Of a stretch of 64,000 bases of DNA, positions 47,892 to 57,152 are shown piece after piece. Source of the stretch: an uncultured Sulfitobacter sp. (lineage in GTDB: Bacteria > Pseudomonadota > Alphaproteobacteria > Rhodobacterales > Rhodobacteraceae). The notes beneath the pieces were generated by a model. The model had not been told where the DNA came from. It saw only the letters and a list, made by a program, of their open reading frames with translations, and ran no database searches. The stretch is taken from assembly GCA_947492925.1 (NCBI GenBank), contig CANLOQ010000003.1:1-64000 (forward strand), read 5' to 3'. Position 1 is the first letter of the stretch, and every line of letters begins with the position of its first letter. The translations under genes and the position numbers were made by a program.

Positions 47892-50654
47892 GTGAGCGAC
47901 ACGCCAGAAATCCCTGAAAACGATGATGAAAATCCTGTAGCGCGCCCCATGTTCGACGGGCCCTCAGTCACCATCGAACACGAAATGCGCACGTCCTATC
48001 TGGACTACGCTATGTCGGTCATCGTCAGCCGTGCGATCCCTGATCTGCGCGATGGTCTGAAACCGGTTCATCGGCGCATTCTTTATGCGATGCACGAGAC
48101 CGGAAATACCCACGACAAAAGCTATCGCAAGTCCGCGCGCCCGGTGGGCGACGTGATGGGCCAGTACCATCCGCACGGGGACAGCGCGATCTACGACGCG
48201 CTTGTGCGCATGGCGCAGGATTTCTCGATGTCGCTGCCGCTGCTCGACGGTCAAGGCAATTTCGGCTCAATGGACGGCGATAACGCCGCCGCGATGCGCT
48301 ATACCGAAGTGCGCATGGACAAGCCTGCCGCCTATCTCTTGGCCGACATCGACAAGGAGACCGTCGATTTTCAGGACAACTACGATGGCAAACAACAGGA
48401 GCCGACGGTTCTCCCTGCCCGCTTTCCCAATATGCTGGTCAACGGCGCGGGTGGTATTGCGGTGGGTATGGCCACAAACATTCCGCCCCATAACCTTGGC
48501 GAAGTGGTCGATGCCTGTCTGGCCCTGATCGAAGAGCCCGACCTGACGTCCGAGCAGCTGATCGAATACGTCCCCGGCCCCGATTTCCCCACAGGCGGGA
48601 TCATGCTGGGCCGGTCCGGTGCGCGCAAAGCCTACCTTGAAGGGCGCGGCAGTGTGGTGATCCGTGCCAAGACGCGGGTGGAGGAAATTCGCAAGGACCG
48701 CTGGGCGATTGTCATTGATGAAATCCCCTATCAGGTGAACAAGGCAACGATGATCGAACGCATCGCGGAGCAAGCGCGCGAGAAAAAGATCGAGGGCATC
48801 GCCCACGTGCAGGACGAATCCGACCGCAACGGCGTGCGTGTGGTGGTTGAGCTGAAACGTGATGCCACGGCCGAAGTCGTGTTGAACCAGTTGTTCCGCT
48901 TTACCCCGCTGCAAACATACTTCGGCTGTAACATGCTGGCGTTGAATGGTGGTCGCCCCGAAACACTAACGCTCCGGCGGTTCCTGACCGCGTTTATCGA
49001 CTTCCGCGAAGAAGTCGTTGCCCGCCGTACTGCGCACCTTTTGCGCAAGGCGCGGGACCGCAGCCATATCCTGTGTGGTCTGGCCGTCGCCGTCACCAAT
49101 ATCGATGAAGTTGTCGCCACCATCCGTTCGTCTGCCGATGCGGCAGAGGCGCGCGAAAAACTGATGACGCGGCGCTGGCCGGCGCAAGATATCCTGCCCT
49201 ACATCGCGCTGATTGACGATCCGACCCATACCGCGAACGAGGATGGTACCTACAACCTGTCCGAAATTCAGGCCCGCGCCATTCTGGAATTGCGGTTGCA
49301 GCGTTTGACACAGATCGGCGTGAAAGAAGTCACGGACGAATTGGAAGAACTGGCCGGTAAGATCAAGGAATACCTTGAGATTTTGGGCAGCCGCGAGCGG
49401 ATCATGGGGATCATCACGGATGAACTGAATGAAGTCCGCGAATTGTTCGCCGTGCCCCGTCGCACCGAAATCGTCGACTGGTCCGGTGACATGGACGATG
49501 AGGATTTAATCGCGCGTGAAGACATGGTCGTGACGGTGACATCCGGCGGCTACATCAAGCGCACACCGCTGATTGATTTCCGCAGCCAGCGCCGGGGTGG
49601 CAAGGGCGTGTCGGGCATGGCGACCAAGGAAGAGGACGTGGTGACCACCCTTTTCGTCGCCAATACGCACACTCAGCTGTTGTTCTTCACGACGGACGGC
49701 ATGGTCTACAAGCTCAAGACTTGGCGTTTGCCGCAGGGCGGGCGCACGTCAAAGGGCAAGGCGATCGTCAACATCCTGCCGATCCCTGCCGGTGTTTCAA
49801 TCGCAGCGATCATGCCCGTGGACCGGGCCGAGGAAGAATGGGACGACCTGCAGGTGGTGTTTGCCACGTCCGCAGGCACCGTGCGGCGCAACAAGCTGTC
49901 GGATTTCACGAATGTGATGCGCAACGGCAAGATCGCGATGAAGTTCGAGGACGATCACGCCGAAACCACGCTGATCAATGCGCGCATCGCATCGAATGAT
50001 GACGATGTGATGCTGGTGACAAATTCGGGTCGGGCGATACGTTTTCCTGCCACTGATGTACGCGTCTTTAACAGCCGCAACTCGGTCGGGGTGCGCGGCA
50101 TCAAGCTGAACGGCGAGGACCGGGTCGTTTCGATGTCGATCATTCGCCACTTTGAGGCAACCAGCGATGAACGCGCGGCGTATCTCAAAATGCGTCGGGC
50201 GATGGCCGGGCTTGCCGATGATGGCGAGGTTTCTGACGAGGAAGCCGATCCAAACGCAACCATTGATCAGGCCCGCTATGCAGAGATGTCGGCGGCAGAG
50301 AACCTCCTGCTGACGATCACGGCGCAGGGGTCGGGCAAACTGTCGTCCAGCCACGATTATCCTGTGCGTGGCCGCGGCGGTCTGGGGGTCACTGCGATGG
50401 ACAAGGCCATGCGCGGCGGCGAGATTGTCGCAAGCTTCCCGGTGGAGCTGGACGATCAGATCATGCTGGCAACCTCAAAAGGACAATCCATCCGCGTGCC
50501 GGTCGAGGGGATTTCATTCCGCTCGCGTAGTGCCGGTGGCGTCAAAGTGTTCGATACCGGGCGCAATGAATTTGTGGTCAGTGTTGCCTGGATCGCTGAT
50601 CAGGGCGAGGATGCTGAAACGGCGGAGCCCACGGATGATGCCGATACAGAATAA
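47892..50654 (+). CDS. gyrA: DNA gyrase subunit A
   Basis: A 920-aa gyrase A subunit, which cuts and rejoins DNA during negative supercoiling. The catalytic tyrosine is Y137 (AAMRYTEV). The quinolone-determining region [13 protein letters not shown] carries S98 and D102, matching Ser83 and Asp87 of Escherichia coli, so no common resistance change is present. The GyrA box QRRGGKG (566-572) distinguishes it from ParC, and C-terminal pinwheel blades and an acidic tail follow. The start is GTG at 47892. Confidence 0.98.
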   Translation: MSDTPEIPENDDENPVARPMFDGPSVTIEHEMRTSYLDYAMSVIVSRAIPDLRDGLKPVHRRILYAMHETGNTHDKSYRKSARPVGDVMGQYHPHGDSAIYDALVRMAQDFSMSLPLLDGQGNFGSMDGDNAAAMRYTEVRMDKPAAYLLADIDKETVDFQDNYDGKQQEPTVLPARFPNMLVNGAGGIAVGMATNIPPHNLGEVVDACLALIEEPDLTSEQLIEYVPGPDFPTGGIMLGRSGARKAYLEGRGSVVIRAKTRVEEIRKDRWAIVIDEIPYQVNKATMIERIAEQAREKKIEGIAHVQDESDRNGVRVVVELKRDATAEVVLNQLFRFTPLQTYFGCNMLALNGGRPETLTLRRFLTAFIDFREEVVARRTAHLLRKARDRSHILCGLAVAVTNIDEVVATIRSSADAAEAREKLMTRRWPAQDILPYIALIDDPTHTANEDGTYNLSEIQARAILELRLQRLTQIGVKEVTDELEELAGKIKEYLEILGSRERIMGIITDELNEVRELFAVPRRTEIVDWSGDMDDEDLIAREDMVVTVTSGGYIKRTPLIDFRSQRRGGKGVSGMATKEEDVVTTLFVANTHTQLLFFTTDGMVYKLKTWRLPQGGRTSKGKAIVNILPIPAGVSIAAIMPVDRAEEEWDDLQVVFATSAGTVRRNKLSDFTNVMRNGKIAMKFEDDHAETTLINARIASNDDDVMLVTNSGRAIRFPATDVRVFNSRNSVGVRGIKLNGEDRVVSMSIIRHFEATSDERAAYLKMRRAMAGLADDGEVSDEEADPNATIDQARYAEMSAAENLLLTITAQGSGKLSSSHDYPVRGRGGLGVTAMDKAMRGGEIVASFPVELDDQIMLATSKGQSIRVPVEGISFRSRSAGGVKVFDTGRNEFVVSVAWIADQGEDAETAEPTDDADTE

Positions 50655-50683
50655 TGCGCAGGCGTTACCCGTTGATGCATGAA

Positions 50684-50710
50684 AAAAGGCTCCCGCTGAG
50701 GGAGCCTTTT
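50684..50710 (+). terminator. Bidirectional intrinsic terminator after gyrA
   Basis: A perfect 11-bp stem AAAAGGCTCCC/GGGAGCCTTTT with loop GCTGA, flanked by A on the left and T on the right. It can end gyrA transcription and, on the other strand, that of the small exported-protein gene at 50758-51063. Confidence 0.93.
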
Positions 50711-50757
50711 CTTTGTGACTTTCTGGAGTCCGGACCAAATTTCAGACCGACAAGGTC

Positions 50758-51063
50758 CTAGTTTGTGCTGATCGATGTGTCATCATCGTCGTTTGTGGCC
50801 ACGATTGTTACAAAAATGATTGCGGCTAGGCCGGCAACGACCCCGGTACCCGCAAGACCACCGGCAAACAGCCCACCGCCGGCTTCGCTTGTTCCGCCGA
50901 CGTTGATACAGTTGCGGGTGTTCGCGCCATCAACGATCTGCACGCTGGCCTCACAATTATAGATGATCCCGTCTTTGACAATTTCTACGGGATAGTTCGG
51001 GTTTGCAAAGCTGGCGCTTGCTGTCAAAGACAGCGCCGCTGCGGTGGCAAAAAACTTTTTCAT
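50758..51063 (-). CDS. Small exported protein with C-terminal membrane helix, paralogue 2 (unknown family)
   Basis: A 101-aa protein. MKKFFATAAALSLTASASFA is a classic Sec signal peptide. The mature part has two cysteines (YNC and RNC), about 16 residues apart, then a GGTSEAGGGLFAGG glycine-rich stretch, one hydrophobic helix and an acidic tail (NDDDDTSISTN). It is clearly paralogous to the gene at 51286-51597, sharing the PVE-x-x-K-D-G, VDGA-x-T-R and SEAGGGLFA motifs. No family recognised. A disulfide-bonded periplasmic loop with a membrane anchor is the simplest model. Confidence 0.85.
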   Translation of the reverse strand: MKKFFATAAALSLTASASFANPNYPVEIVKDGIIYNCEASVQIVDGANTRNCINVGGTSEAGGGLFAGGLAGTGVVAGLAAIIFVTIVATNDDDDTSISTN

Positions 51064-51216
51064 GAAGGTACTCCTACTGCGCCCTTGCGGGCAAAAACGG
51101 TGCTCTACCGGCATAGCTTCCGGCAGGCGTTGGGTGAGATTAGCATTTTTGAAAGGATTTCACAGAAATTCATCGGAGATCGGCAAAACCCCGCTGTTTA
51201 CCCGTGTTCGCACAAG

Positions 51217-51242
51217 GAAAAGGGCAGACCGGAGGCCTGCCC
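51217..51242 (-). terminator. Intrinsic terminator between the two small exported-protein genes
   Basis: On the minus strand GGGCAGGCC pairs with GGTCTGCCC (one wobble) around loop TCC, followed by TTTT. It lies 44 bases after the stop of the 51286-51597 gene, so the paralogues are probably separate transcripts or the second is partly attenuated. Confidence 0.8.
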
Positions 51243-51285
51243 AAATCACTAAACCCCGGGTGAAACCCGGTATGGCATATGAAGA

Positions 51286-51597
51286 TCAGTTGGTGCCGAC
51301 TGTCGAATCGTCATCATTGTTATCGATTGCTGTCGCGATAACAACAACACCCAGAACGCCAAGCGCGAGGCCTGCTGCGCCGCCAAGACCGGCCAGAGCG
51401 AACAAACCGCCGCCAGCTTCGCTGGAACCACCAGCAGTGATGCACTGGCGTGTTGTCGCGCCGTCAACCACTGTGACGTCCGCGGAACAGTTGTAGAGAA
51501 CGCCATCTTTGCTGACTTCCACTGGGAAGTTAGCGTTTGCGAAAGATGCGGTTGCGGCCACTGACAGGGCTGCGGCGATGGACAGAACTTTTTTCAT
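51286..51597 (-). CDS. Small exported protein with C-terminal membrane helix, paralogue 1 (unknown family)
   Basis: A 103-aa protein starting MKKVLSIAAALSVAATASFA (signal peptide, cleavage after about residue 20). The mature part shows NFPVEVSKDGVLYNC, VDGATTRQC, GGSSEAGGGLFA, a 25-residue hydrophobic stretch and an acidic end (NNDDDSTVGTN). GGAG precedes the ATG. Its likeness to the 50758-51063 product over the whole length shows tandem duplication. Function and partners unknown. Confidence 0.85.
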   Translation of the reverse strand: MKKVLSIAAALSVAATASFANANFPVEVSKDGVLYNCSADVTVVDGATTRQCITAGGSSEAGGGLFALAGLGGAAGLALGVLGVVVIATAIDNNDDDSTVGTN

Positions 51598-51752
51598 CGG
51601 GATACTCCTAAGGCCGAATTCATTATGTGGTTTATGGCATGTCATCCGGTAGGCGAAAAGCAATAAGTTGCGATTTTCAGTATTTCACGCAAATTTGCCC
51701 TAGATGTGCCGGTTTTTGCGGTCTTCACCCCCCAAATAGAGGTTTTTTTGCA

Positions 51753-53228
51753 TCATAGATCGTAGAGCGCGGTGAATTTTTCTTTCAGATACGCCATCAA
51801 CGGCGACTCGCTTGGTGCGGAACCGCTGGCTTTTGCGATCACTTCTTTCGGCTCGAACAGGCCGCCGTGGGTCTGCACGTTCTTGCGCAACCAATCTGTC
51901 GCTGCTGATGTGTCCCCGTTTGCCAATGAACTGTCCAGATCCGGCAGGTCCTTTTGCATCGCGGCATTCAGACAACCGGCGTAGACATTGCCAAGGCTGT
52001 AGGTCGGGAAATAGCCAAACAATCCCACGGACCAATGGACGTCCTGCAATACCCCGTTCGAAGGCTTGTCGACGGCATATCCAAAATCTGCGGCAAACCT
52101 GTCGTTCCAGGCGGCTTCAAGGTCACCCACTTGCAGGTCATGGGCAATCAATGCCCGCTCCAAATCGAACCGCAAGAGGACGTGCAGGTTATATTGCAGC
52201 TCGTCCGCCTCCGTGCGGATAAAGCCATCAGAGACGCGGTTGACGATGCGGTAGAAGGTGTCCGCGTCCGGCACGCCGAAATCACCGAAGGCGTCCTGCA
52301 TTTGCGTGAAAAGCCACCCGGTAAACGCGCGTGAACGTCCAATCTGGTTCTCGTAGATGCGACTTTGGCTTTCGTGAACACCCATCGACACCCCCTGCCC
52401 CAGCGGCGTCAGCAAATAGTCGCGGTTGATCCCCTGTTCATAAGCGGCGTGGCCGACCTCGTGAATGGTGGAATAAAAACAGTTGAAGGGGTCAACCGGA
52501 TTGGTGCGCGTGGTGATCCGTACGTCCAGACCGGAGCCGGAGGAAAACGGATGCACGGCCTTGTCCACCCGCCCAAGGCTCATGTCATAACCAAAGGTAC
52601 GCGCCAACTGCCGCGTCAGCTTCATCTGAGCGCCTTCGTCAAAGGTGCCCTCTAGTTTGGGCGGTGCTTCTGCCGCGCGCACGGCAGCGCGCAATTCAGT
52701 CAATTCAGGGCGCATCGCCCCAAACATCGCCTCAAGCTCGGCACCAGACGCGCCGGGCTCGTAATCCTGCAACATCGCGTCATAGACATCACCGCCCGCA
52801 GATAACGCCTGCCCTTCCTCACGTTTCAGTGACAAAACCTCTGTCAACGTCGGCGCAAACGCAGCAAAGTCATCGGCCGCACGTGCTTCAGCCCAGATGC
52901 CTTGCGCCTCAGATGTGACGCGCGCGATACGTGCGGCAAGTGCGGCGGGTACCTTGCTGGCACGCTCGAAACTGCGGCGGATGTGGCGCAGATTGGCACG
53001 CCCCACATCATCCAGAGTTTCGGGGTCAATCCGCTCAAGCCATTCGCCCACACGCGGGTTTAACCGACGCTCATGCAGCACGCTTTCAAGGGTGGCCATT
53101 TCCTCACCTCGCTGGGGGGCGGCACCGCGCGGCATCATCGTTTCCTGATCCCAGCCGAGACGGCCCATGACCTGTGAAAGGGCCTGCGTTTCGCGCACAT
53201 GCGCCATCAGATCGTCATAGGGTGTCAT
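51753..53228 (-). CDS. M32-family metallocarboxypeptidase (Taq type)
   Basis: A 491-aa zinc carboxypeptidase that removes C-terminal residues from peptides. The zinc motif is HEVGH (H256, E257, H260). The family-specific HPFSSG and DVRITTR segments precede it and GVHESQSRIYEN follows with the third ligand region. The start MTPYDDLMAHV lies two bases after the ctaA stop, implying co-transcription. The protein is cytoplasmic, without a signal peptide. Confidence 0.94.
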   Translation of the reverse strand: MTPYDDLMAHVRETQALSQVMGRLGWDQETMMPRGAAPQRGEEMATLESVLHERRLNPRVGEWLERIDPETLDDVGRANLRHIRRSFERASKVPAALAARIARVTSEAQGIWAEARAADDFAAFAPTLTEVLSLKREEGQALSAGGDVYDAMLQDYEPGASGAELEAMFGAMRPELTELRAAVRAAEAPPKLEGTFDEGAQMKLTRQLARTFGYDMSLGRVDKAVHPFSSGSGLDVRITTRTNPVDPFNCFYSTIHEVGHAAYEQGINRDYLLTPLGQGVSMGVHESQSRIYENQIGRSRAFTGWLFTQMQDAFGDFGVPDADTFYRIVNRVSDGFIRTEADELQYNLHVLLRFDLERALIAHDLQVGDLEAAWNDRFAADFGYAVDKPSNGVLQDVHWSVGLFGYFPTYSLGNVYAGCLNAAMQKDLPDLDSSLANGDTSAATDWLRKNVQTHGGLFEPKEVIAKASGSAPSESPLMAYLKEKFTALYDL

Positions 53229-53230
53229 GG

Positions 53231-54379
53231 TCAGTTTCCTCGGATACTGGTGGCAATGGGATAGGCGCTTAGGTATCGGGCGCGCAGGATCAGCACCCAC
53301 AGGATCACGGCAAGCGCCTGATGCACAAGGGCGATATGAACGGGTGCCGCATAAAGAACGGTGGTGATGCCCCAGATGATCTGTAGCGCCAACACAGCAA
53401 TCACCGCGTTAAAGGCAAATCGTGTGGTGGCATGGGCAGACTTTCGCCCGCGCAGCCAGACGATCACGCCAAAGATAGCCAAAAGATACCCGCTCATCCG
53501 GTGCATGAACTGCACAAGACCGGGGTTTTCGAAAAAATTCCGCCAGGCCGGTTCGATATTGAAGGCGTCGGGTGGAAAGAACTGCCCCTGCATCAGCGGC
53601 CAGTCAACAAAATAGCGCCCCGCATCAATGCCCGCGACAAGGGCACCCAGCAAGATTTGCAAAAAGGTAAAGTGCATCAGCCCCGTTGAAAGGCTGAAGA
53701 GCTTGTCCTCTTTTGACCGCCGTGCCTGCATCAAATCCCGCTCTGGCCTGCCAAGCAGCAACGCGTACCACGTGATGAAACCCAAGATGACAAAGGCCAA
53801 CCCAAGATGTGTTGCAAGACGGTAGCTTTTGACATCCAGCATCCCTTCGCCCGATGTCACACCCGAGGCGACCATCCACCAGCCGATGGCACCCTGCAAG
53901 CCGCCAAGACCGCCCAGCAGCAGCAAACGCCCGGTCCAGCCGGTGGGGATCTGGCGGCGCAGCAGAAACCACAAAAAGCCGACAGCCCATACCAGACCTA
54001 TCACCCGGCCCAGTTGGCGATGGCCCCATTCCCACCAGTAGATCACCTTGAAATCAGACAGTTGCATCCACGAGTTCTGCAGCTGGAATTCGTCAATGGC
54101 CTTGTATTTCTCGAACTCCGATGCCCAGTCGGCATCGTTCAGGGGCGGGATGGCACCCGTGATGGGCCGCCATTCGGTGATCGACAATCCGCTGTCGGTC
54201 AGCCGGGTCATGCCGCCCACGGCGATCATGATAAACACCAGTGCGAAAAGGATCATCAGCCAAATGCGGATCGCACCCCGCGCGGTGCTGCGGCCGCGGT
54301 CGATTACACCGGTTTGCACCACCGGTTTTGCGGCTTCCGGTGTTCCGACTTCTTCAAAGAGTTTGCGTTTCTCAGCCAT
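53231..54379 (-). CDS. ctaA: Heme A synthase CtaA (COX15 type)
   Basis: A 382-aa inner membrane enzyme converting heme O to heme A for aa3 oxidase. About eight transmembrane helices are visible, with conserved histidines in YWWEWGHRQLGR, RLATHLGLAF, QFMHRMSGYLLA and ALVHQALAV serving as heme ligands. The N-terminal cytosolic stretch of 35 residues and the TRLTDSGLSITEWRPITG motif are typical of the alphaproteobacterial and mitochondrial COX15 class. Confidence 0.95.
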   Translation of the reverse strand: MAEKRKLFEEVGTPEAAKPVVQTGVIDRGRSTARGAIRIWLMILFALVFIMIAVGGMTRLTDSGLSITEWRPITGAIPPLNDADWASEFEKYKAIDEFQLQNSWMQLSDFKVIYWWEWGHRQLGRVIGLVWAVGFLWFLLRRQIPTGWTGRLLLLGGLGGLQGAIGWWMVASGVTSGEGMLDVKSYRLATHLGLAFVILGFITWYALLLGRPERDLMQARRSKEDKLFSLSTGLMHFTFLQILLGALVAGIDAGRYFVDWPLMQGQFFPPDAFNIEPAWRNFFENPGLVQFMHRMSGYLLAIFGVIVWLRGRKSAHATTRFAFNAVIAVLALQIIWGITTVLYAAPVHIALVHQALAVILWVLILRARYLSAYPIATSIRGN

Positions 54380-54480
54380 GTTTTGCCTTATAAATCGCTA
54401 CGCAGGTCTAGCTAAGCCAAGCAGCCGCGAAGGTCTAGCACCCCGCGACACACATCCCATTTTGCCGCAGGATCAGACGG

Positions 54481-55233
54481 TCACTCGCGGTTTTTCCACC
54501 GCACCATCTGCCGCATCATGCCGTGCAGCATCTGCACATCGGCACGCGTAAGAGGCATGCGTGACCACATGTTGCGCAGGTTCAGCTTCATTGAATTTTC
54601 TTTATGGGCAGGAAAAAAGAACCCGGCCTCTGACATGCGGTCTTCGTAATGCGTGGCCAGATGCTCAATCTCTGAGCCGCTGGCCCATTCGGTCCCGGCC
54701 AGCCCTGCATCCGTTGCCGTCACATTGCCGGTCTGGCGCATCCATTCATAGCCCACCAGCAACACACACTGCGCAAGATTAAGCGATGGAAACGACGGGT
54801 TCACCGGCACTGAAACAATTGCATTGGCCCGGGCAATGTCGTCGTTCTCAAGCCCCGCACGCTCCGGGCCGAACAGCACCGCAACCCGTTGCCCCGCCGA
54901 AATGCGCTTGGCCGTTTCGGCCATCGCGGCTTCGGGGCTGAATACCGGTTTGGTCAGGTCGCGGTCGCGTGCCGTGGTGGCAAAGACAAAATCACAATCG
55001 GCCAGCGCATCCGGCACATCAGAGCACAGCCGCGCCTCATCCAGCAGCCGCCCTGCCCCCGACGCCATTGCAACCGCAGAGGCATTTGGCCACCCGTCGC
55101 GCGGGGCCACCACGCGCATGTGATCAAGGCCAAAGTTCCACATGGCACGGGCGGCGGCGCCGATGTTTTCACCCATCTGGGGCCGTACCAACACAATGGC
55201 GGGGATCGTCGGTTTTATGACTGCTTCTGACAT
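54481..55233 (-). CDS. TrmJ-like tRNA/rRNA 2'-O-methyltransferase (SPOUT)
   Basis: A 250-aa SpoU-type SPOUT protein. IVLVRPQMGENIGAAARAMWNFGL (motif 1), VLFGPERAGLENDDI (motif 2) and SFPSLNLAQCVLLVGYEW (motif 3) match TrmJ, which methylates ribose 32 of some tRNAs. The C-terminal extension of about 80 residues fits TrmJ length. The exact RNA target is inferred from family. It is downstream of nothing obvious and divergent from the ThiE-like gene. Confidence 0.9.
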   Translation of the reverse strand: MSEAVIKPTIPAIVLVRPQMGENIGAAARAMWNFGLDHMRVVAPRDGWPNASAVAMASGAGRLLDEARLCSDVPDALADCDFVFATTARDRDLTKPVFSPEAAMAETAKRISAGQRVAVLFGPERAGLENDDIARANAIVSVPVNPSFPSLNLAQCVLLVGYEWMRQTGNVTATDAGLAGTEWASGSEIEHLATHYEDRMSEAGFFFPAHKENSMKLNLRNMWSRMPLTRADVQMLHGMMRQMVRWKNRE

Positions 55234-55346
55234 AGCCTCCCATTAGCGCGCTGCCCCTGCCCCCGCAAGCACCGGCGCAGCAAAGGAGTTTTCATTTACG
55301 CCGCCTTGGGCTAGTCCTGCGCCGACATTGCCCAAAGGACGCGATC

Positions 55347-55967
55347 ATGGACACGCCCGAGACACCGCAAATCTATCTGATCACGCCCCCGGAGATCGAA
55401 TTGTCTTCCTATCCGGCACTACTGGCGTCCGTGCTGGACACCCATGACATTGCCTGCGTGCGTTTGGCTCTGTCCACAAAGGACGAAGACCGATTGTCCC
55501 GCGCGGCGGATGCACTGCGCGAGGTGACGCATGCCCGCGACGTGGCGCTGGTCATTTCTGACCATCTGTTGCTTGTGGAGCGGCTGGGTCTGGATGGCGT
55601 ACATTTGTCGGATGCGGCGCGTTCGGTTCGCTATACGCGCAAGGAATTGGGTGAAGACGCCATTGTGGGTGCGTTTTGCGGCCCGTCCAAACACGACGGC
55701 ATGGCCGCTGGCGAAGCCGGCGCAGATTACATCAGCTTCGGCCCCGTGCAGGCCAGCACATTGGGCGACGGATCTTTTGCTGAGGCGGAATTGTTTCAGT
55801 GGTGGTCCGAAGTGATCGAGGTGCCGGTGGTGGCAGAAGGTGCGCTTGATGCCGAACAAATCCGCGCGCTTGTTCCCTACACCGACTTCTTTGGCATCGG
55901 TGATGAAATCTGGGCGCAGGATGACCCCGTCGCAGCCCTCAAATCGCTTATCACGGCGATGGGTTAA
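55347..55967 (+). CDS. ThiE/TenI-like thiamine phosphate synthase-family protein
   Basis: A 206-aa TIM-barrel protein resembling thiamine phosphate synthase: IYLITPPE start, ALVISDHLLLVERLGLDGVHL and GADYISFGPVQAST segments. Several residues expected in true ThiE (the G-x-S-x-H-[TS] and TxTK-type pyrophosphate loops) are altered or absent: the loop reads GAFCGPSKHDG, so it may be a TenI-like or divergent paralogue rather than the biosynthetic enzyme. No other thi genes are near. It overlaps tail-to-tail with the HupE-like gene. Confidence 0.8.
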   Translation: MDTPETPQIYLITPPEIELSSYPALLASVLDTHDIACVRLALSTKDEDRLSRAADALREVTHARDVALVISDHLLLVERLGLDGVHLSDAARSVRYTRKELGEDAIVGAFCGPSKHDGMAAGEAGADYISFGPVQASTLGDGSFAEAELFQWWSEVIEVPVVAEGALDAEQIRALVPYTDFFGIGDEIWAQDDPVAALKSLITAMG

Positions 55968-57130
55968 AGAAATACGCGTTCCACAACCCACCACATGCCG
56001 ATAAGCGCGATCAGCAGCGAACCGGTGATCGATACGGCGCGAAACATCACGGGATAGGATTGCACTGCGGACGCTTCGCCTTCGGGCTTAGCGATATTCG
56101 CCGCGCGTGTGGCAAGCCAGATCAGGCAAGCCGCCAGTCCAATCACGACCAATTGCCCGATCTCAACACCGACATTAAAGCCGATGAGGGCAGGAATGAA
56201 TTGGCCGTCCGGCAAGCCAAAGTCTGCCAGCACGGAGGCAAAGCCAAGCCCGTGCAGCAGGCCAAAGCCAAAGACAACCAAAGGGCGCCAGCGGTTCAGA
56301 CCGGTGCTGAACAGGTTCTCTACTGCAACATAAACGATGGATGCCGCGATGATGGGTTCGACGATCGAGCCCGGAATGGTCACCAGCCCCAGCGCGCCCA
56401 ACGCAAGGGTCACCGTGTGAGCAAGGGTAAAGGCCGTGACCTGCCACAACAGCGGTCCAAGCCGTGTCGACAACAAGAAAAGCCCAAGCACGAACAGAAT
56501 GTGATCCAGCCCTTTTGGCAGGATGTGGTCAAAGCCCACGGGAACGTAGCTGGCAAAAGCCGCGCCCCATGATTGCGTGCCACCGCCGCGCAGGGCGATC
56601 TGATCACTGGAATCACCGCCGCTGAGGTATCCGGTAAAGGGCGCATCCACCCCTTGTTGACGCAACACCATCGCCCCACCGCCCCGGGGCCATGTCACCA
56701 CCACCGCTTGCGCATCCATTGGCACCGCGCCGCGCAGCACCCATTCGGATACGCGCGCAAGTTCAATATCCACGTCCGCCGGCACAGTGACCCGCTCTGA
56801 TCGCAGTTGTACCGGCTGACCGTCCACGTTCAAAAGGGGCAGCGTGTTCCAGCGGTCCAGCAGTTCAGGCGCGCGCGCCGCGATCTCGTCTCCGGGCAAG
56901 GCGCGCAGCATGTCGTAGCTGGAGGCATTATCCGCATCATTCGTGTCAGACACCGCATCCAGATCAATGTCGGCCAGAAAAGCATCCAGATTGATCCGCA
57001 GGACCAGTTCGGCCATGCCATCGGTGACTGTCAGATCACCGATTGTCGGCTGCACCTCATGGGCACGCAGCCCGCTTGCAAAGACAGCAATCAAGGTTGA
57101 CAATGCCAACAGCCGTGCAAAGTTCTGCAT
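55964..57130 (-). CDS. HupE/UreJ-family metal permease-like membrane protein
   Basis: A 388-aa protein with a signal peptide (MQNFARLLALSTLIAVFASG), an exported domain of about 170 residues and a C-terminal HupE/UreJ-like region of six or seven helices. The GFDHILPKGLDHILFVLGLF segment holds the H-x4-[DE]-H-type metal motif of nickel/cobalt transporters. The long N-terminal exported domain marks the HupE/UreJ_2 subtype. An upstream in-frame ATG at 57152-57154 would add eight residues. It pairs head-to-head with a DUF4198 gene, which is often associated with metal uptake. Confidence 0.85.
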   Translation of the reverse strand: MQNFARLLALSTLIAVFASGLRAHEVQPTIGDLTVTDGMAELVLRINLDAFLADIDLDAVSDTNDADNASSYDMLRALPGDEIAARAPELLDRWNTLPLLNVDGQPVQLRSERVTVPADVDIELARVSEWVLRGAVPMDAQAVVVTWPRGGGAMVLRQQGVDAPFTGYLSGGDSSDQIALRGGGTQSWGAAFASYVPVGFDHILPKGLDHILFVLGLFLLSTRLGPLLWQVTAFTLAHTVTLALGALGLVTIPGSIVEPIIAASIVYVAVENLFSTGLNRWRPLVVFGFGLLHGLGFASVLADFGLPDGQFIPALIGFNVGVEIGQLVVIGLAACLIWLATRAANIAKPEGEASAVQSYPVMFRAVSITGSLLIALIGMWWVVERVFL

Positions 57131-57152
57131 GGTTTTATAAAGGGTTGTGTGC

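Noticed and set aside
48168-48210. Possible quinolone-resistance change in gyrA
   Set aside because: The QRDR positions equivalent to Ser83 and Asp87 are Ser and Asp, the susceptible state.
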